A stretch of 64,000 nucleotides of DNA, taken from assembly GCA_039026955.1 (NCBI GenBank), contig JBCCLH010000005.1, positions 1 through 64,000 of the forward strand, read 5' to 3'. Made by a program: the position numbers and the translations under genes. Position 1 is the stretch's first letter. Every line of letters starts with the position of its first letter. The notes beneath the pieces are model-generated. The model was not told the DNA's origin. It searched no databases and saw nothing but the letters and a program-made list of their open reading frames with translations. Below are positions 16,651 to 25,605 of the stretch, piece by piece. This DNA is from Kordia sp039026955 (lineage in GTDB: Bacteria > Bacteroidota > Bacteroidia > Flavobacteriales > Flavobacteriaceae).

Positions 16651-17151
16651 TCAACCCGACTCCGTAAACCCAATCGTATCTATCTCATCACGCAAAAAAA
16701 CATCTGCTTCGTACATTCGGATTTGCTTTTTTAGGACACTCACTTCAATGATACTTACAATGGCATATACTAGCGTTGCTACTACCAGAAAATACGTTCC
16801 TATCATATCCGATCTTACTTGTATGATTTCAAAAATAGCGCTCACTAGAATCGCCACACTAATCAACAAGAAATAAATATGTGATAAAATAGCGCAGACT
16901 ATAAAAAACGCAGGAATCTTTTTGATTTTCTGCATGCGCTTTGACTGTCGGTAATAGCGAAAACTCTGTACATGATACAACAACGCCATGATTCCAAGAA
17001 AAATCCCCAATCCAATCGAAATGAGCATACCTGCAAATAATTGTTTCGATTTCGGATCGGCTGCTTCATAACTTGACCCCAAAAATATAGCGATCAAAAA
17101 TCCCAATAAGGAGACCAAACAAACGATTAATACTACTTTTAAAACTCGCAT
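16651..17151 (-). CDS. Four-TM membrane protein, tandem paralogue 4
   Basis: 166 aa with four predicted transmembrane helices (about 5-26, 40-62, 82-106 and 117-140). After TM2 it has the family motif YHVQSFRYYRQSKR, and after TM4 the basic-charged segment VLKKQIRMYE, with a tail DEIDTIGFTES. Its start codon overlaps the stop of the next paralogue upstream by one base, so it is translationally coupled. It is the last member of a four-gene array after lipB. No function recognised. Confidence 0.75.
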   Translation of the reverse strand: MRVLKVVLIVCLVSLLGFLIAIFLGSSYEAADPKSKQLFAGMLISIGLGIFLGIMALLYHVQSFRYYRQSKRMQKIKKIPAFFIVCAILSHIYFLLISVAILVSAIFEIIQVRSDMIGTYFLVVATLVYAIVSIIEVSVLKKQIRMYEADVFLRDEIDTIGFTESG

Positions 17152-17636
17152 TAGTATTCTACTTCTTTTCCTATGTTTTCAATTTCCTCTAATGTATCGT
17201 GTTCATTCCGTAAACGTCGAATGCGCTTTTTTAAGAGAGAAGCTTCTAAAAATCCCACAAAACCAGGAACGATAAATAACAGAATCATAAATACATCTCG
17301 CGTATTGTAGCCGTATTCTATAAATCGAATCATGGTGTATAAGCCAACACCGCCAATATACAGGAGAAAGGTTGAAAAACAGATCGTACCTACCCACAAG
17401 ATTTTATGGACTTTTTTATCTAATTGTCGCTTTCCTTTGCGTCTGTAAAAACGATAACTTTTTGTATGATATATGATATTCACCACAGAAGATAACACCG
17501 CAAAACCCAAATACATATATAAGTAAAAAGGGATTTGATTAAAGTTTGCGCGCGAAAGCTCAAACCACACTACATAAATCACTGCGCCTATCATCACGAC
17601 GGAACAAAGAGTTAGCAGTATTTTTAAGAAACGCAT
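17151..17636 (-). CDS. Four-TM membrane protein, tandem paralogue 3
   Basis: 161 aa with four hydrophobic helices. It shares YHTKSYRFYRRKGKR after TM2, LLKKRIRRLRNE after TM4 and the tail EEIENIGKEVEY with its neighbours. The start MRFLKILLTL aligns with the MRVLKVVLIV start of the downstream copy. It lies 21 nt downstream of the remnant tail of paralogue 2. Function unknown. Confidence 0.75.
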   Translation of the reverse strand: MRFLKILLTLCSVVMIGAVIYVVWFELSRANFNQIPFYLYMYLGFAVLSSVVNIIYHTKSYRFYRRKGKRQLDKKVHKILWVGTICFSTFLLYIGGVGLYTMIRFIEYGYNTRDVFMILLFIVPGFVGFLEASLLKKRIRRLRNEHDTLEEIENIGKEVEY

Positions 17637-17720
17637 ACGGTTGTGGTTATTTTTTAATTACGGTACGGAATTGCCAATATCTTCCAATTCCTGCGCTAAA
17701 GTTACATATTTGTGGCGTTT

Positions 17721-18185
17721 TTAAATTCTTTTTGTCATGAAAAGAGTTTCTGCAATACTGATCAAACTCAATACAGCAATGATCACAAAAATACCCAAAC
17801 CTTGCGCTCCTGCTGCTATGATAAAATCAAATTCAGTAAAAAAACGCAGTACGACTTCATGCGTACTATACAGAATGTAAATTGGTAATATCAGTGCACC
17901 AATCCAAAATACCTTGAGAATGTTTCGTTTGTGGGTAATCTTGTTGTAATATGGACAAGTTTTGATGTGAAAAAGTCCTGCAAAAACTCCCGCAACTAAC
18001 GCAATAGTGACGAGCACATACTCAAGTACACTTACAGAGTCGCTCTCTGAGAACGATCTCACAAAAAGAACTAACAAGATTCCTGACACAAGAATTGTGT
18101 AAGCAATGAGTAAAACTTTTAGAATTTTTTGGAAAGTTATTTTTGTCAATCTACGTCTTTTATCGTTACAAGATAAGACTTTCAC
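17721..18185 (-). CDS. Four-TM membrane protein, tandem paralogue 2, truncated by in-frame stop
   Basis: 154 aa as read, with four hydrophobic helices and the FHIKTCPYYNKITHKR motif after TM2. It ends AETLFMTKRI at a TAA (17721-17723). The same frame continues without a break as KRHKYVTLAQELEDIGNSVP to a TAA at 17658-17660. That stretch matches the charged tail (..EEIENIG..) of the other copies, so this copy has gained a stop codon that removes its tail. The start is also poor: it is GTG at 18183-18185, and the position equal to the sister copies' ATG reads CAA. Either a decaying copy or a sequencing error at one base; the intact reading frame would span 17658-18185. Confidence 0.65.
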   Translation of the reverse strand: MKVLSCNDKRRRLTKITFQKILKVLLIAYTILVSGILLVLFVRSFSESDSVSVLEYVLVTIALVAGVFAGLFHIKTCPYYNKITHKRNILKVFWIGALILPIYILYSTHEVVLRFFTEFDFIIAAGAQGLGIFVIIAVLSLISIAETLFMTKRI

Positions 18186-18187
18186 TA

Positions 18188-18658
18188 CTAAGATTCGTCA
18201 ATTGTTCCTGTAATGTTTTCTATTTCTTGACGGCGTTCGAGGCGTTCTTTGTGTGAAACAATGAATTTGTTTAAGAAATACGTATCTAACAAAGTCCATA
18301 TCGCCAAAAGAGTGACAAAGATAAAAATTACAATTAGCACGACTTCTCCTGGATTTTTCAACCACGCAACGGTAGCATAGCTTCCTAGAATTAACAGTGT
18401 ACAACCAAAAGAAACATGCAATGCCCAGTATTTTTTGGATAATTCTTCCAATTCGCCATCAAATTTAGCAAAGGGATAGATTTCTTTCGTTTTAAAATGA
18501 AAATATACACTAAAAGCACCAGTAACTCCTAAAAAGAAAATGGCGGTTGACGGCGTTTCTTGATCTAAATTGCCTATATAATTAAGAACACCAACAAATA
18601 GCAAAATAGCTGTGATTGCTGCTGTAATGATCAATAGGAGCAGTTTTTGAACTCTCAT
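18188..18658 (-). CDS. Four-TM membrane protein, tandem paralogue 1
   Basis: 156 aa with four hydrophobic helices. It has FHFKTKEIYPFAKFDGE after TM2, a C-terminal segment DTYFLNKFIVSHKERLERRQ and the tail EIENITGTIDES. Its ATG overlaps the TAA of lipB (sequence TAATG at 18656-18660), so it is translationally coupled to lipB. Its start MRVQKLLLLI aligns with copies 3 and 4. Function unknown. Confidence 0.75.
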   Translation of the reverse strand: MRVQKLLLLIITAAITAILLFVGVLNYIGNLDQETPSTAIFFLGVTGAFSVYFHFKTKEIYPFAKFDGELEELSKKYWALHVSFGCTLLILGSYATVAWLKNPGEVVLIVIFIFVTLLAIWTLLDTYFLNKFIVSHKERLERRQEIENITGTIDES

Positions 18659-19377
18659 TACACGGTTTGATATGCAAGTTCGGCTTCAAACAATGTTTCA
18701 AAATGACGCAATAGTTTTTCTTTCACTTCGGCTTCATCAACGTGCATTTTTCCTAATTCTACATTCAAAGAAGTAACGGCTTTTCCGCGAATTCCGCATG
18801 GAATAATATTATCAAAATATCCTAAATCTGCATTGACATTCAAGGCAAAACCGTGCATGGTTACCCAGCGACTCGCACGAACGCCCATCGCACAGATTTT
18901 ACGCGCAAACGGTGTTCCTACATCCAACCAAACGCCTGTTTCGCCTTCGCTTCTTGTAGCTTTCAAACCGTATTCCGCTAACGTTAGAATGATCATTTCT
19001 TCTAACAAACGTAAGTATTTGTGAATATCTGTAAAGAAGTTTTCCAAATCTAAAATAGGATACCCGACAATTTGCCCTGGACCGTGATAGGTAATATCAC
19101 CACCACGATTTATTTTATAAAACGTTGCGCCTTTCGCTTCTAGTTGTGCTTCATCTAACAATAAATTAGAAATATCACCACTTTTCCCCAATGTATATAC
19201 ATGTGGATGTTCTACAAATAAAAAGTGATTTTTAGTGGTTAAACCTGCATTTTCACGGCGATTTTTAATTTTCGTATCCACAATTTCCTTGAATAAATCT
19301 TCCTGAAAATCCCAAGTTTCTTTATAATCTTTCGGACCTAAATCCTGTATACCGATGATTTTGTTTTGTGTCTTCAT
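18658..19377 (-). CDS. lipB: Octanoyl-[ACP]:protein N-octanoyltransferase
   Basis: 239 aa. It transfers octanoate from acyl carrier protein to lipoyl domains, the first step of lipoate synthesis; the E2 protein at 51758-53077 carries such a domain. Visible motifs: RGGDITYHGPGQIVGYPILD, TGVWLD, and KICAMGVRASRWVTMHGFAL with the catalytic Lys, and IIPCGI with the catalytic Cys. The ATG at 19377 is chosen over an in-frame ATG at 19440 because a -7 box at 19389-19396 would place the transcript start near 19382. It heads the operon with the four membrane paralogues. Confidence 0.95.
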   Translation of the reverse strand: MKTQNKIIGIQDLGPKDYKETWDFQEDLFKEIVDTKIKNRRENAGLTTKNHFLFVEHPHVYTLGKSGDISNLLLDEAQLEAKGATFYKINRGGDITYHGPGQIVGYPILDLENFFTDIHKYLRLLEEMIILTLAEYGLKATRSEGETGVWLDVGTPFARKICAMGVRASRWVTMHGFALNVNADLGYFDNIIPCGIRGKAVTSLNVELGKMHVDEAEVKEKLLRHFETLFEAELAYQTV

Positions 19378-19388
19378 AATTTGAGTCA

Positions 19389-19396
19389 CAAAAGTA
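19389..19396 (-). promoter_or_regulatory. -7 box (TACTTTTG) before lipB
   Basis: Exact TAnnTTTG on the minus strand, without a TTG at the usual distance. The predicted transcript start near 19382 leaves almost no untranslated leader before the ATG at 19377. Confidence 0.45.
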
Positions 19397-19514
19397 CGAT
19401 ATTTATTAAAGACTTGAATCGGTTTTAAGATAGTGTTCACAGTACTATCAAATTACACAAAAAAAGAGAAACTGCGTATTACAATTCCCCTTTTACTATA
19501 TTTTTCTTTCTGTG

Positions 19515-20261
19515 CTACTCTTCCAATTCCACTTCAAAATTCAATATCTCAGGATTATTCACAAAATCCATCACATTTACTTTCAACGTAAAACTTTTTC
19601 CATCTTTACCAATCACAGCATCTTCCACAGAAACAGACTTTATTTTTTTAGGAAAATGATAATCCAACTTATAGGTTGACGCCGCAAATAACATTTGTGC
19701 TTGTCCTAGATTTTGTTTGAGCGAATCGATTAACTTTTCATTTTTTACACGAAATGAACGTTTGAACACATTATTCTTAAAGCTATATTCCATACTTGAA
19801 ACCTCGCCCACATCTACAGAAGACAAAGGATTTGATTTGAGTTTGTTGTTTTTTGCGCCCAAATCTCCCAAAACGTTCATCGCAGTAAACATATTTTGCA
19901 AGTCATTGACACTTTTAAAATCGGAAAACACATCGACGTTCAATTTGTTTTTATCAGAATCTATCTGCATGTGCATGTTTACTTTTTCCAAACTTTTCAC
20001 CTTACTTCGATCTGCGCTTGAAAGTTTTCCAACATCCATTTTTGCTTCTTTCAATAATTCTTTAAACGAAATGGTAGAATCGATAGAATTCCACTTTCCA
20101 ACGGATATTTGACCGCCAATCATTGGCATTAATTCCGAACCATCCAAATACATGGACATTTTTCCTGTTCCGTCTTCATTGATGTAAATAGTTTCAGAAA
20201 ATTCACAACTTGTGCAAAAAGTAAGCAACACAGCTAAAAGCCCTAAATAGATTCTTTTCAT
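19515..20261 (-). CDS. Lipoprotein of unknown function
   Basis: 248 aa. The signal peptide ends in lipobox CTSC (Cys19). The mature part begins EFSETIYINEDGTGKMSMYL, a pattern found in Bacteroidota lipoproteins of the outer envelope, and continues as mixed alpha/beta. A motif VSVEDAVIGKDGKSFTLKV lies near the C-terminus. No enzyme motif seen. Monocistronic between lipB and the YqaE-like gene. Confidence 0.75.
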   Translation of the reverse strand: MKRIYLGLLAVLLTFCTSCEFSETIYINEDGTGKMSMYLDGSELMPMIGGQISVGKWNSIDSTISFKELLKEAKMDVGKLSSADRSKVKSLEKVNMHMQIDSDKNKLNVDVFSDFKSVNDLQNMFTAMNVLGDLGAKNNKLKSNPLSSVDVGEVSSMEYSFKNNVFKRSFRVKNEKLIDSLKQNLGQAQMLFAASTYKLDYHFPKKIKSVSVEDAVIGKDGKSFTLKVNVMDFVNNPEILNFEVELEE

Positions 20262-20344
20262 ATTTTTTATTTTAATTATGTTTGATAGAATTCGCCACGA
20301 CTATTAGATGGTAATGACGTATTTCAAAGTTTTCTTTTTGTTTT

Positions 20345-20506
20345 TTATGCCCTTTCGGGATTGTTTACAATGACCAATGCAGCAATGACTCCGGGAATCC
20401 ATCCGCATATCCACAAAATAAAGACAATTAAAATTGATCCGCAACCTTTATCCATGACAGATAATGGCGGAAAAATAATTGCCAATAATACTCTCCATAA
20501 ACTCAT
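20345..20506 (-). CDS. YqaE/Pmp3-family small membrane protein
   Basis: 53 aa: MSLWRVLLAIIFPPLSVMDK then GCGSILIVFILWICGWIPGV and IAALVIVNNPERA. This matches the Pmp3/YqaE family well: PPLSVxxxxGCG, a hydrophobic stretch, then GWIPGxIAA. Two transmembrane helices. Family members are stress-induced membrane peptides linked to membrane potential or salt response in yeast and plants. It is monocistronic and too short for many gene finders. Confidence 0.92.
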   Translation of the reverse strand: MSLWRVLLAIIFPPLSVMDKGCGSILIVFILWICGWIPGVIAALVIVNNPERA

Positions 20507-20624
20507 GTTATTTTTTGTTTGATGATTGATGATACTTGTAAGACCGAAAAACTGTCAAAAAGTTACACGAATATAGCGTTTACAACGTGAACTAACTTCA
20601 AATAGTTCAAATCATAGCAATACA

Positions 20625-20655
20625 TTGGTATAATAACGAAATGTAATTATCTTTG
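20625..20655 (+). promoter_or_regulatory. lysS promoter
   Basis: TTG (20625-20627), a 20-nt gap and TATCTTTG (20648-20655) match the flavobacterial promoter consensus exactly. The start of transcription would be near 20662, 19 nt before the lysS ATG. Confidence 0.7.
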
Positions 20656-20680
20656 CAAACTTAAATTTACACATAATATT

Positions 20681-22366
20681 ATGCAATTATCAGAGCAAGA
20701 AATCGTTCGTAGAGAAAAACTTTCAAAGTTACGCGAACTAGGCATTAACCCGTATCCAGCAAATTTGTATCCTGTAAATCATACTTCGAAACAGGTGAAG
20801 GAAACGTTTGCAGAAGGTAAACAGGTGATAATTGCAGGAAGATTGATGTCGCGCCGTATTCAAGGCTCCGCGTCTTTTGCCGAATTGCAAGATGCAGAAG
20901 GAAGAATTCAAGTGTATTTTAACAGAGATGAAATTTGTCCAGGAGAAGACAAGTCACACTACAACGATGTGTATAAGAAATTACTAGACATTGGTGATTT
21001 TATAGGAATTGAAGGCGAATTGTTCACCACAAAAGTGGGCGAAAAAACCGTGATGGTAAAAAACTTTACGGTATTGAGTAAAGCCTTGCGTCCGTTACCA
21101 CTTCCAAAAGAAAAAGATGGTGTTGTGTATGACAAATTCGATGATCCGGAACAACGGTATCGTCAGCGTTACGCGGATTTGGTAGTGAATCCACAAGTAA
21201 AAGAAGTATTTGTAAAGCGTACGAAATTGTTCAACGCAATGCGTAGTTTCTTCAATGAAGCAGGTTATTTTGAGGTGGAAACGCCAATTTTACAACCAAT
21301 TCCAGGTGGTGCTGCGGCACGTCCGTTTGTAACACATCACAACTCGTTAAACATTCCGTTGTATATGCGAATTGCCAATGAATTGTATTTAAAGCGATTG
21401 ATTGTAGGTGGATTTGATGGTGTCTACGAATTCTCTAAAAACTTCCGTAACGAAGGAATGGATCGTACGCACAATCCAGAGTTTACCGCAATGGAAATTT
21501 ATGTCGCATACAAAGATTACAACTGGATGATGGAATTCACAGAAAAGCTACTAGAACACTGTGCCATCGCCGTAAACGGAACGACAGAAGCTACTTTCGG
21601 TGAACATAAAATTGACTTTAAAGCACCGTACAAACGTGTGACCATGACGCAATCAATCATCGATTTTACAGGATTTGACATCACTGGAAAGTCAGAAGAG
21701 GAATTGCGCGACGCTGCAAAAGGCATGGGCATTGAAGTGGACGAAACGATGGGGAAAGGAAAATTGATCGATGAAATTTTCGGTGAGAAATGTGAAGGAA
21801 ATTATATTGAGCCAACTTTCATCACCGATTATCCAAAAGAGATGAGTCCGTTGTGTAAAGAACACCGTGAAAATCCAGAATTGACAGAACGCTTTGAATT
21901 GATGGTGTGTGGTAAAGAAATTGCCAACGCCTATTCGGAATTGAACGATCCGATTGATCAACGTGAACGCTTTGAAGCACAATTGCAACTTTCTGAAAAA
22001 GGAGATGACGAAGCCATGTTTATCGACAATGACTTTATCCGTGCGTTGGAATATGGAATGCCTCCAACTTCTGGTTTAGGAATCGGAATGGATCGTTTAA
22101 TCATGTATTTGACCAACAATGCATCTATTCAAGAAGTATTGTTCTTCCCACAAATGAAGCCAGAACGCAAGCAAGTTGCCTTAACAGATGAAGCAAAATC
22201 TGTATTAGATTTATTAAAAAAAGCAGAAAAATTGCCGTTGGCAGACTTAAAAGCGCAAGCAGGATTGTCTAACAAAAAGTGGGACAAGTCCATCAAAGAA
22301 TTAACCAAAAACAGTCTCGCAAAAGTAGAGAAAAACGACAAGGGTCTTTTTGTTGAGCTGATCTAA
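20681..22366 (+). CDS. lysS: Lysyl-tRNA synthetase, class II
   Basis: 561 aa. It charges tRNA-Lys with lysine. The N-terminal OB-fold (about 50-150, VIIAGRLMSRRIQGSASFAE) precedes a class II core with FRNEGMDRTHNPEFTAMEIY (motif 2) and GLGIGMDRLIMYL (motif 3). The family is normally about 500 aa; here about 60 extra C-terminal residues (LDLLKKAEKLPLADLKAQAG, then SNKKWDKSIKELTKN) form a helical, winged-helix-like extension, as in other flavobacterial enzymes. Strong promoter and hairpin terminator on either side. Confidence 0.97.
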   Translation: MQLSEQEIVRREKLSKLRELGINPYPANLYPVNHTSKQVKETFAEGKQVIIAGRLMSRRIQGSASFAELQDAEGRIQVYFNRDEICPGEDKSHYNDVYKKLLDIGDFIGIEGELFTTKVGEKTVMVKNFTVLSKALRPLPLPKEKDGVVYDKFDDPEQRYRQRYADLVVNPQVKEVFVKRTKLFNAMRSFFNEAGYFEVETPILQPIPGGAAARPFVTHHNSLNIPLYMRIANELYLKRLIVGGFDGVYEFSKNFRNEGMDRTHNPEFTAMEIYVAYKDYNWMMEFTEKLLEHCAIAVNGTTEATFGEHKIDFKAPYKRVTMTQSIIDFTGFDITGKSEEELRDAAKGMGIEVDETMGKGKLIDEIFGEKCEGNYIEPTFITDYPKEMSPLCKEHRENPELTERFELMVCGKEIANAYSELNDPIDQRERFEAQLQLSEKGDDEAMFIDNDFIRALEYGMPPTSGLGIGMDRLIMYLTNNASIQEVLFFPQMKPERKQVALTDEAKSVLDLLKKAEKLPLADLKAQAGLSNKKWDKSIKELTKNSLAKVEKNDKGLFVELI

Positions 22367-22379
22367 TAAAAAAAGATAG

Positions 22380-22411
22380 AAAGAGAATTACAGAAATGTT
22401 ATTCTCTTTTT
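22380..22411 (+). terminator. Intrinsic terminator of lysS
   Basis: AAAGAGAAT (22380-22388) pairs with ATTCTCTTT, followed by a T run; it starts 13 nt after the lysS stop. Confidence 0.75.
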
Positions 22412-22503
22412 ATTAAATCGAATATATACAGTTATCTCAATTCGAAAAATGTTTTTAAAAGAACTATCTTTAACCCTTTAAAAATTAACATTTAAACTAA
22501 ATT

Positions 22504-24102
22504 ATGATAAAAAAATTACTTTTGACTCTCTTATTAGTAGTGACAACTATGAATGTAAATGCAGCAAGAATATATGTTGATGCTAATGCTACTGGTGCTA
22601 ATAATGGAACAAGTTGGGCGAATGCCTTTACAACAATTGAAGACGCCTTAATCTCTTCCATTATTGGAGATGAAATTTGGGTAAAATCTGGAGTCTACAA
22701 ACCTGTTTCTGCTAGTGGTTTCATTATTCCTAGCGGTGTTAAAGTTTATGGAAGTTTTGCGGGAACTGAAACACAACTTTCACAAAGAGACCTAACTGCA
22801 AACATTACAACACTCAATGGTGATATAGGATCAATTGGAATCGATATTGACAACGCAGAACAACTTGTAAGGCTTTCTAATGTTAATAATCAAACTAGAT
22901 TTGACGGATTTAGAATCATTAATGGAAACGCAAATTCATCCGGAGCTGCTGGAGGAGGTCTTTATAATATTAATGGAAGTCCAACGATTGCCAATTGTAT
23001 CTTTATTTCAAATCAAACTAATGGTGATGGAGGCGCAATCTTTTCTCAAGGAGGAAATATCATTATTGAAGATTGTGACATCAATAATAATACCGCACAA
23101 GGTAATGGAGGTGGAATATTTTTGGGGACATCTGGGACCGCAATCATCAGGAGAACTAAAATAAATAGAAATTCAACCACTGTTCTTTCTGGCGGTGGAT
23201 TAGCCACCGATGATGGATTTTCTACATTGATTATGGACAGATGTGAAATATCTGGAAATACAGCTGAAAATGCTGGAGGTGCCATAAGAATAGGAGATGA
23301 TACAAATTTTAATATTTATAATTCAGTACTTATAGGTAATATTTCAGAGTTCAGCACCATAGACATGGATTCAAATAATACAGGAACACATAACATTGTA
23401 AATTGCACTTTTTCAGGGAATAATCAAGTAAATACTTCATCATCATTTTCTACGACCGTTAGGGTATCTACCAATACACAAATTAGTAATTCTATATTTT
23501 GGGATAATGATTCTTTCGGTGAAATATTTAATATGTCTGGTTTTGCGCAACCTTCAGTAAACTATTGTGTGGTTGAAGGTGGATATGCAACTGGAACTGG
23601 AAATATCACTACAAACCCAAATTTTGAAATTCCAGCAATACCTATCTTTGCGCCTTTTACTCTTGATGACGGATATGATTATGCACTATCTATGTCTTCT
23701 CCAGCAATTAATGTTGGTACTAATAGTACGCTATCAGGAGCTTTTAATTCAGATTTTTTAGGCAATGCTCGTGTGGTGAATACTACGGTTGATATGGGAG
23801 CCTATGAATATGATCCAACGTTAAGTACTCCTGAAATTAATGAACTAAATAACGAAATCTTATTGCTGTATAATGCTGAATCAAAAAGAATTGATTTTAT
23901 ATATCAGAATGATTTTTTAAATAGTTCTTCAAAAATGAATGTAGACATTATAAATCTTTCTGGTCAGACAATTTTTAGTAAGAAGAATTTTAATGAAAAT
24001 TATATTGATGCTAGCGAAATACGTAGTGGAATGTATATCGTTAGATTTTCTGACAATTCTTTAAATACAACGATTGATGTTAAAAAAGTGATCATCTATT
24101 AA
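22504..24102 (+). CDS. T9SS-exported right-handed beta-helix protein
   Basis: 532 aa. The signal peptide IKKLLLTLLLVVTTMNVNAA is followed by IYVDANATGANNGTSWANAF, the standard start of parallel beta-helix (pectin-lyase-fold) proteins. Repeats with NNTAQGNGGGIFLGTSG and GNTAENAGGAIRIGDD form the helix coils, and VNVGTNSTL/GAYEYDP closes it. The C-terminal about 80 residues, MNVDIINLSGQTIFSKKNF then SGMYIVRFSDN, form a type A sorting domain for the type IX secretion system. It is thus likely secreted or surface-anchored. The ligand or substrate, perhaps a polysaccharide, is unknown. Confidence 0.92.
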   Translation: MIKKLLLTLLLVVTTMNVNAARIYVDANATGANNGTSWANAFTTIEDALISSIIGDEIWVKSGVYKPVSASGFIIPSGVKVYGSFAGTETQLSQRDLTANITTLNGDIGSIGIDIDNAEQLVRLSNVNNQTRFDGFRIINGNANSSGAAGGGLYNINGSPTIANCIFISNQTNGDGGAIFSQGGNIIIEDCDINNNTAQGNGGGIFLGTSGTAIIRRTKINRNSTTVLSGGGLATDDGFSTLIMDRCEISGNTAENAGGAIRIGDDTNFNIYNSVLIGNISEFSTIDMDSNNTGTHNIVNCTFSGNNQVNTSSSFSTTVRVSTNTQISNSIFWDNDSFGEIFNMSGFAQPSVNYCVVEGGYATGTGNITTNPNFEIPAIPIFAPFTLDDGYDYALSMSSPAINVGTNSTLSGAFNSDFLGNARVVNTTVDMGAYEYDPTLSTPEINELNNEILLLYNAESKRIDFIYQNDFLNSSSKMNVDIINLSGQTIFSKKNFNENYIDASEIRSGMYIVRFSDNSLNTTIDVKKVIIY

Positions 24103-24127
24103 ATTATTACATAACAAAAATTATAAG

Positions 24128-24161
24128 AAAGTTGTCTTAGATTCTAGGATGACTTTTTTTT
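24128..24161 (+). terminator. Intrinsic terminator of the beta-helix gene
   Basis: AAAGTTGTCTTAG pairs with CTAGGATGACTTT (13 bp with three G-U pairs, ATT loop), followed by eight T. Confidence 0.8.
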
Positions 24162-24487
24162 ATGAAAAAAAATCACATCATAAAAATACAGCCATAAATT
24201 GAATAGATTTGAATACTGATTCTTCAACTATGAAAAAATATGAATGTAAAAATTATGTGTTTGTCCAGATAGGAATTATTATGATTATTTTGAAACTTTT
24301 ATAAAAACTCATTTAATTACAAAAATAGCTAAGAAACTGTAATACATGCAGTTCCTTTTTTTTAATTGTTAAAATCAACATTTGGTTAGGGTTTTTCACT
24401 TTTATGTTGTTATACTTGCAATGCAAAACCTTGTACAATACCTACCACGTAAACTGATATTGTATTCATTAAAATAATTTGTATAGT
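24162..24487. other. Intergenic region with a possible short transcript
   Basis: A -7 box TAGATTTG (24204-24211) without a proper TTG lies upstream of an imperfect hairpin plus T run (AAGAAACTG ... CAGTTCCTT, 24331-24362). A short transcript is possible but weakly supported; the only frame inside codes 24 residues. Confidence 0.3.
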
Positions 24488-24580
24488 ATGAGTTTATTAA
24501 GCTTATTATTTATCAGCATTTCTATTATTTGTTTTTCCTATTTTGTTGAATACCTTTTCTCACGCCGAAAGAAACGCTAA
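24488..24580 (+). CDS. Possible single-TM mini-protein (30 aa)
   Basis: The reading MSLLSLLFISISIICFSYFV then EYLFSRRKKR is one transmembrane helix followed by a positively charged end. This is the shape of genuine bacterial membrane mini-proteins, with the RRKKR tail in the cytoplasm. No homologue known to me, and no clear promoter or ribosome site. Only conservation in relatives would confirm it. Confidence 0.35.
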   Translation: MSLLSLLFISISIICFSYFVEYLFSRRKKR

Positions 24581-24651
24581 TTAAGTACGGGAATATTTTG
24601 GTGCGACTTTGTTTTTAGTATCTTAGCTACGAATCACAAACAAAGGCAACT

Positions 24652-25605
24652 GTGAAGCGCTCCAGACGTTCGGAATATGACAAACGTAGAAACCGCTCTA
24701 AGAAACATTCGGAGCGGAAGTTTTCGTTTACTTCTAAATCAACGAAATCGGATGCAAGCTCCAAACCGAAACCGAAATCCAGTTCAAAACCGAAAGCAAG
24801 CGCAAGCTCGACTTCAAGCACTAAAAAAGCGACCAGTCCAGCTCAGAGTTCGATTGATCGATTGAAAAGTTTTGAAATCAACGAAAACAACCAGAAAAAG
24901 TATAAGTATCGCGAAGTAGTCCCGAAAAAGCGATCGGGTTGTTTTAATTTTAGATTGCCCTTATTTGCTGTGATCATCATTGCAATCATTCGTCTCATCA
25001 TGTCTTTTAATGACAATTCTTCTAGCAATCCTACAGAAGATCCGAATATAAAGAAGATTTCAAATAATGACAGAGTCCTTAAGCAAAAGTTCAGACGCAC
25101 TAATGCTGCTCATTTGGTGCAAGGAATTCCTTGGCCGATGCGAGAAACACTGCAATTGCAAAAGGATTCACTGTTTCCTATTGTTCCAAATGTCAATGTT
25201 CGCTTGTTTAAAGGATTTCATTTGTATGATACATCTGTGCTAAAAAACACAGCAATTTTTGCCAAATTTGCGAAGTATTATTTCTTTTACGATCGCGTGG
25301 AAAAGTCGTCCACAACCACAATGAGCAGGCAATGGGAAAACATGCGAAATACTCTAATTAACAGAATGACGCCAAGTGTATTCTCACAAGAAGAAATTAA
25401 AAATTATACTTTTAAAGATATACAGATCGAAGAACACGATTTTAAAATATTATTTGACAGCGGCGAGTTGCACGGTGTTGCCACTTTGGTGGAATTTGAA
25501 GACACACGCTACTTTTTTCATCTTATTTCCAAAGAAAAACCGGAGACTCATTTTAGACGTACTTTTTTGAGAAAGTATTTGGATTATTATTTGAAGATTC
25601 GGTAG
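24652..25605 (+). CDS. Membrane protein with long basic Ser/Lys/Pro-rich N-terminus
   Basis: 317 aa from a GTG start. Residues 1-70 are extremely basic and low-complexity (KRSRRSEYDKRRNRSKKHSE, then KPKPKSSSKPKASASSTSST). One transmembrane helix at about 100-117 (LPLFAVIIIAIIRLIMSF) is followed by a periplasmic alpha/beta domain of about 195 residues. The N-terminal tail would be cytoplasmic and could bind nucleic acid or acidic lipid; this is inference. No family recognised. Isolated gene. Confidence 0.6.
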   Translation: MKRSRRSEYDKRRNRSKKHSERKFSFTSKSTKSDASSKPKPKSSSKPKASASSTSSTKKATSPAQSSIDRLKSFEINENNQKKYKYREVVPKKRSGCFNFRLPLFAVIIIAIIRLIMSFNDNSSSNPTEDPNIKKISNNDRVLKQKFRRTNAAHLVQGIPWPMRETLQLQKDSLFPIVPNVNVRLFKGFHLYDTSVLKNTAIFAKFAKYYFFYDRVEKSSTTTMSRQWENMRNTLINRMTPSVFSQEEIKNYTFKDIQIEEHDFKILFDSGELHGVATLVEFEDTRYFFHLISKEKPETHFRRTFLRKYLDYYLKIR

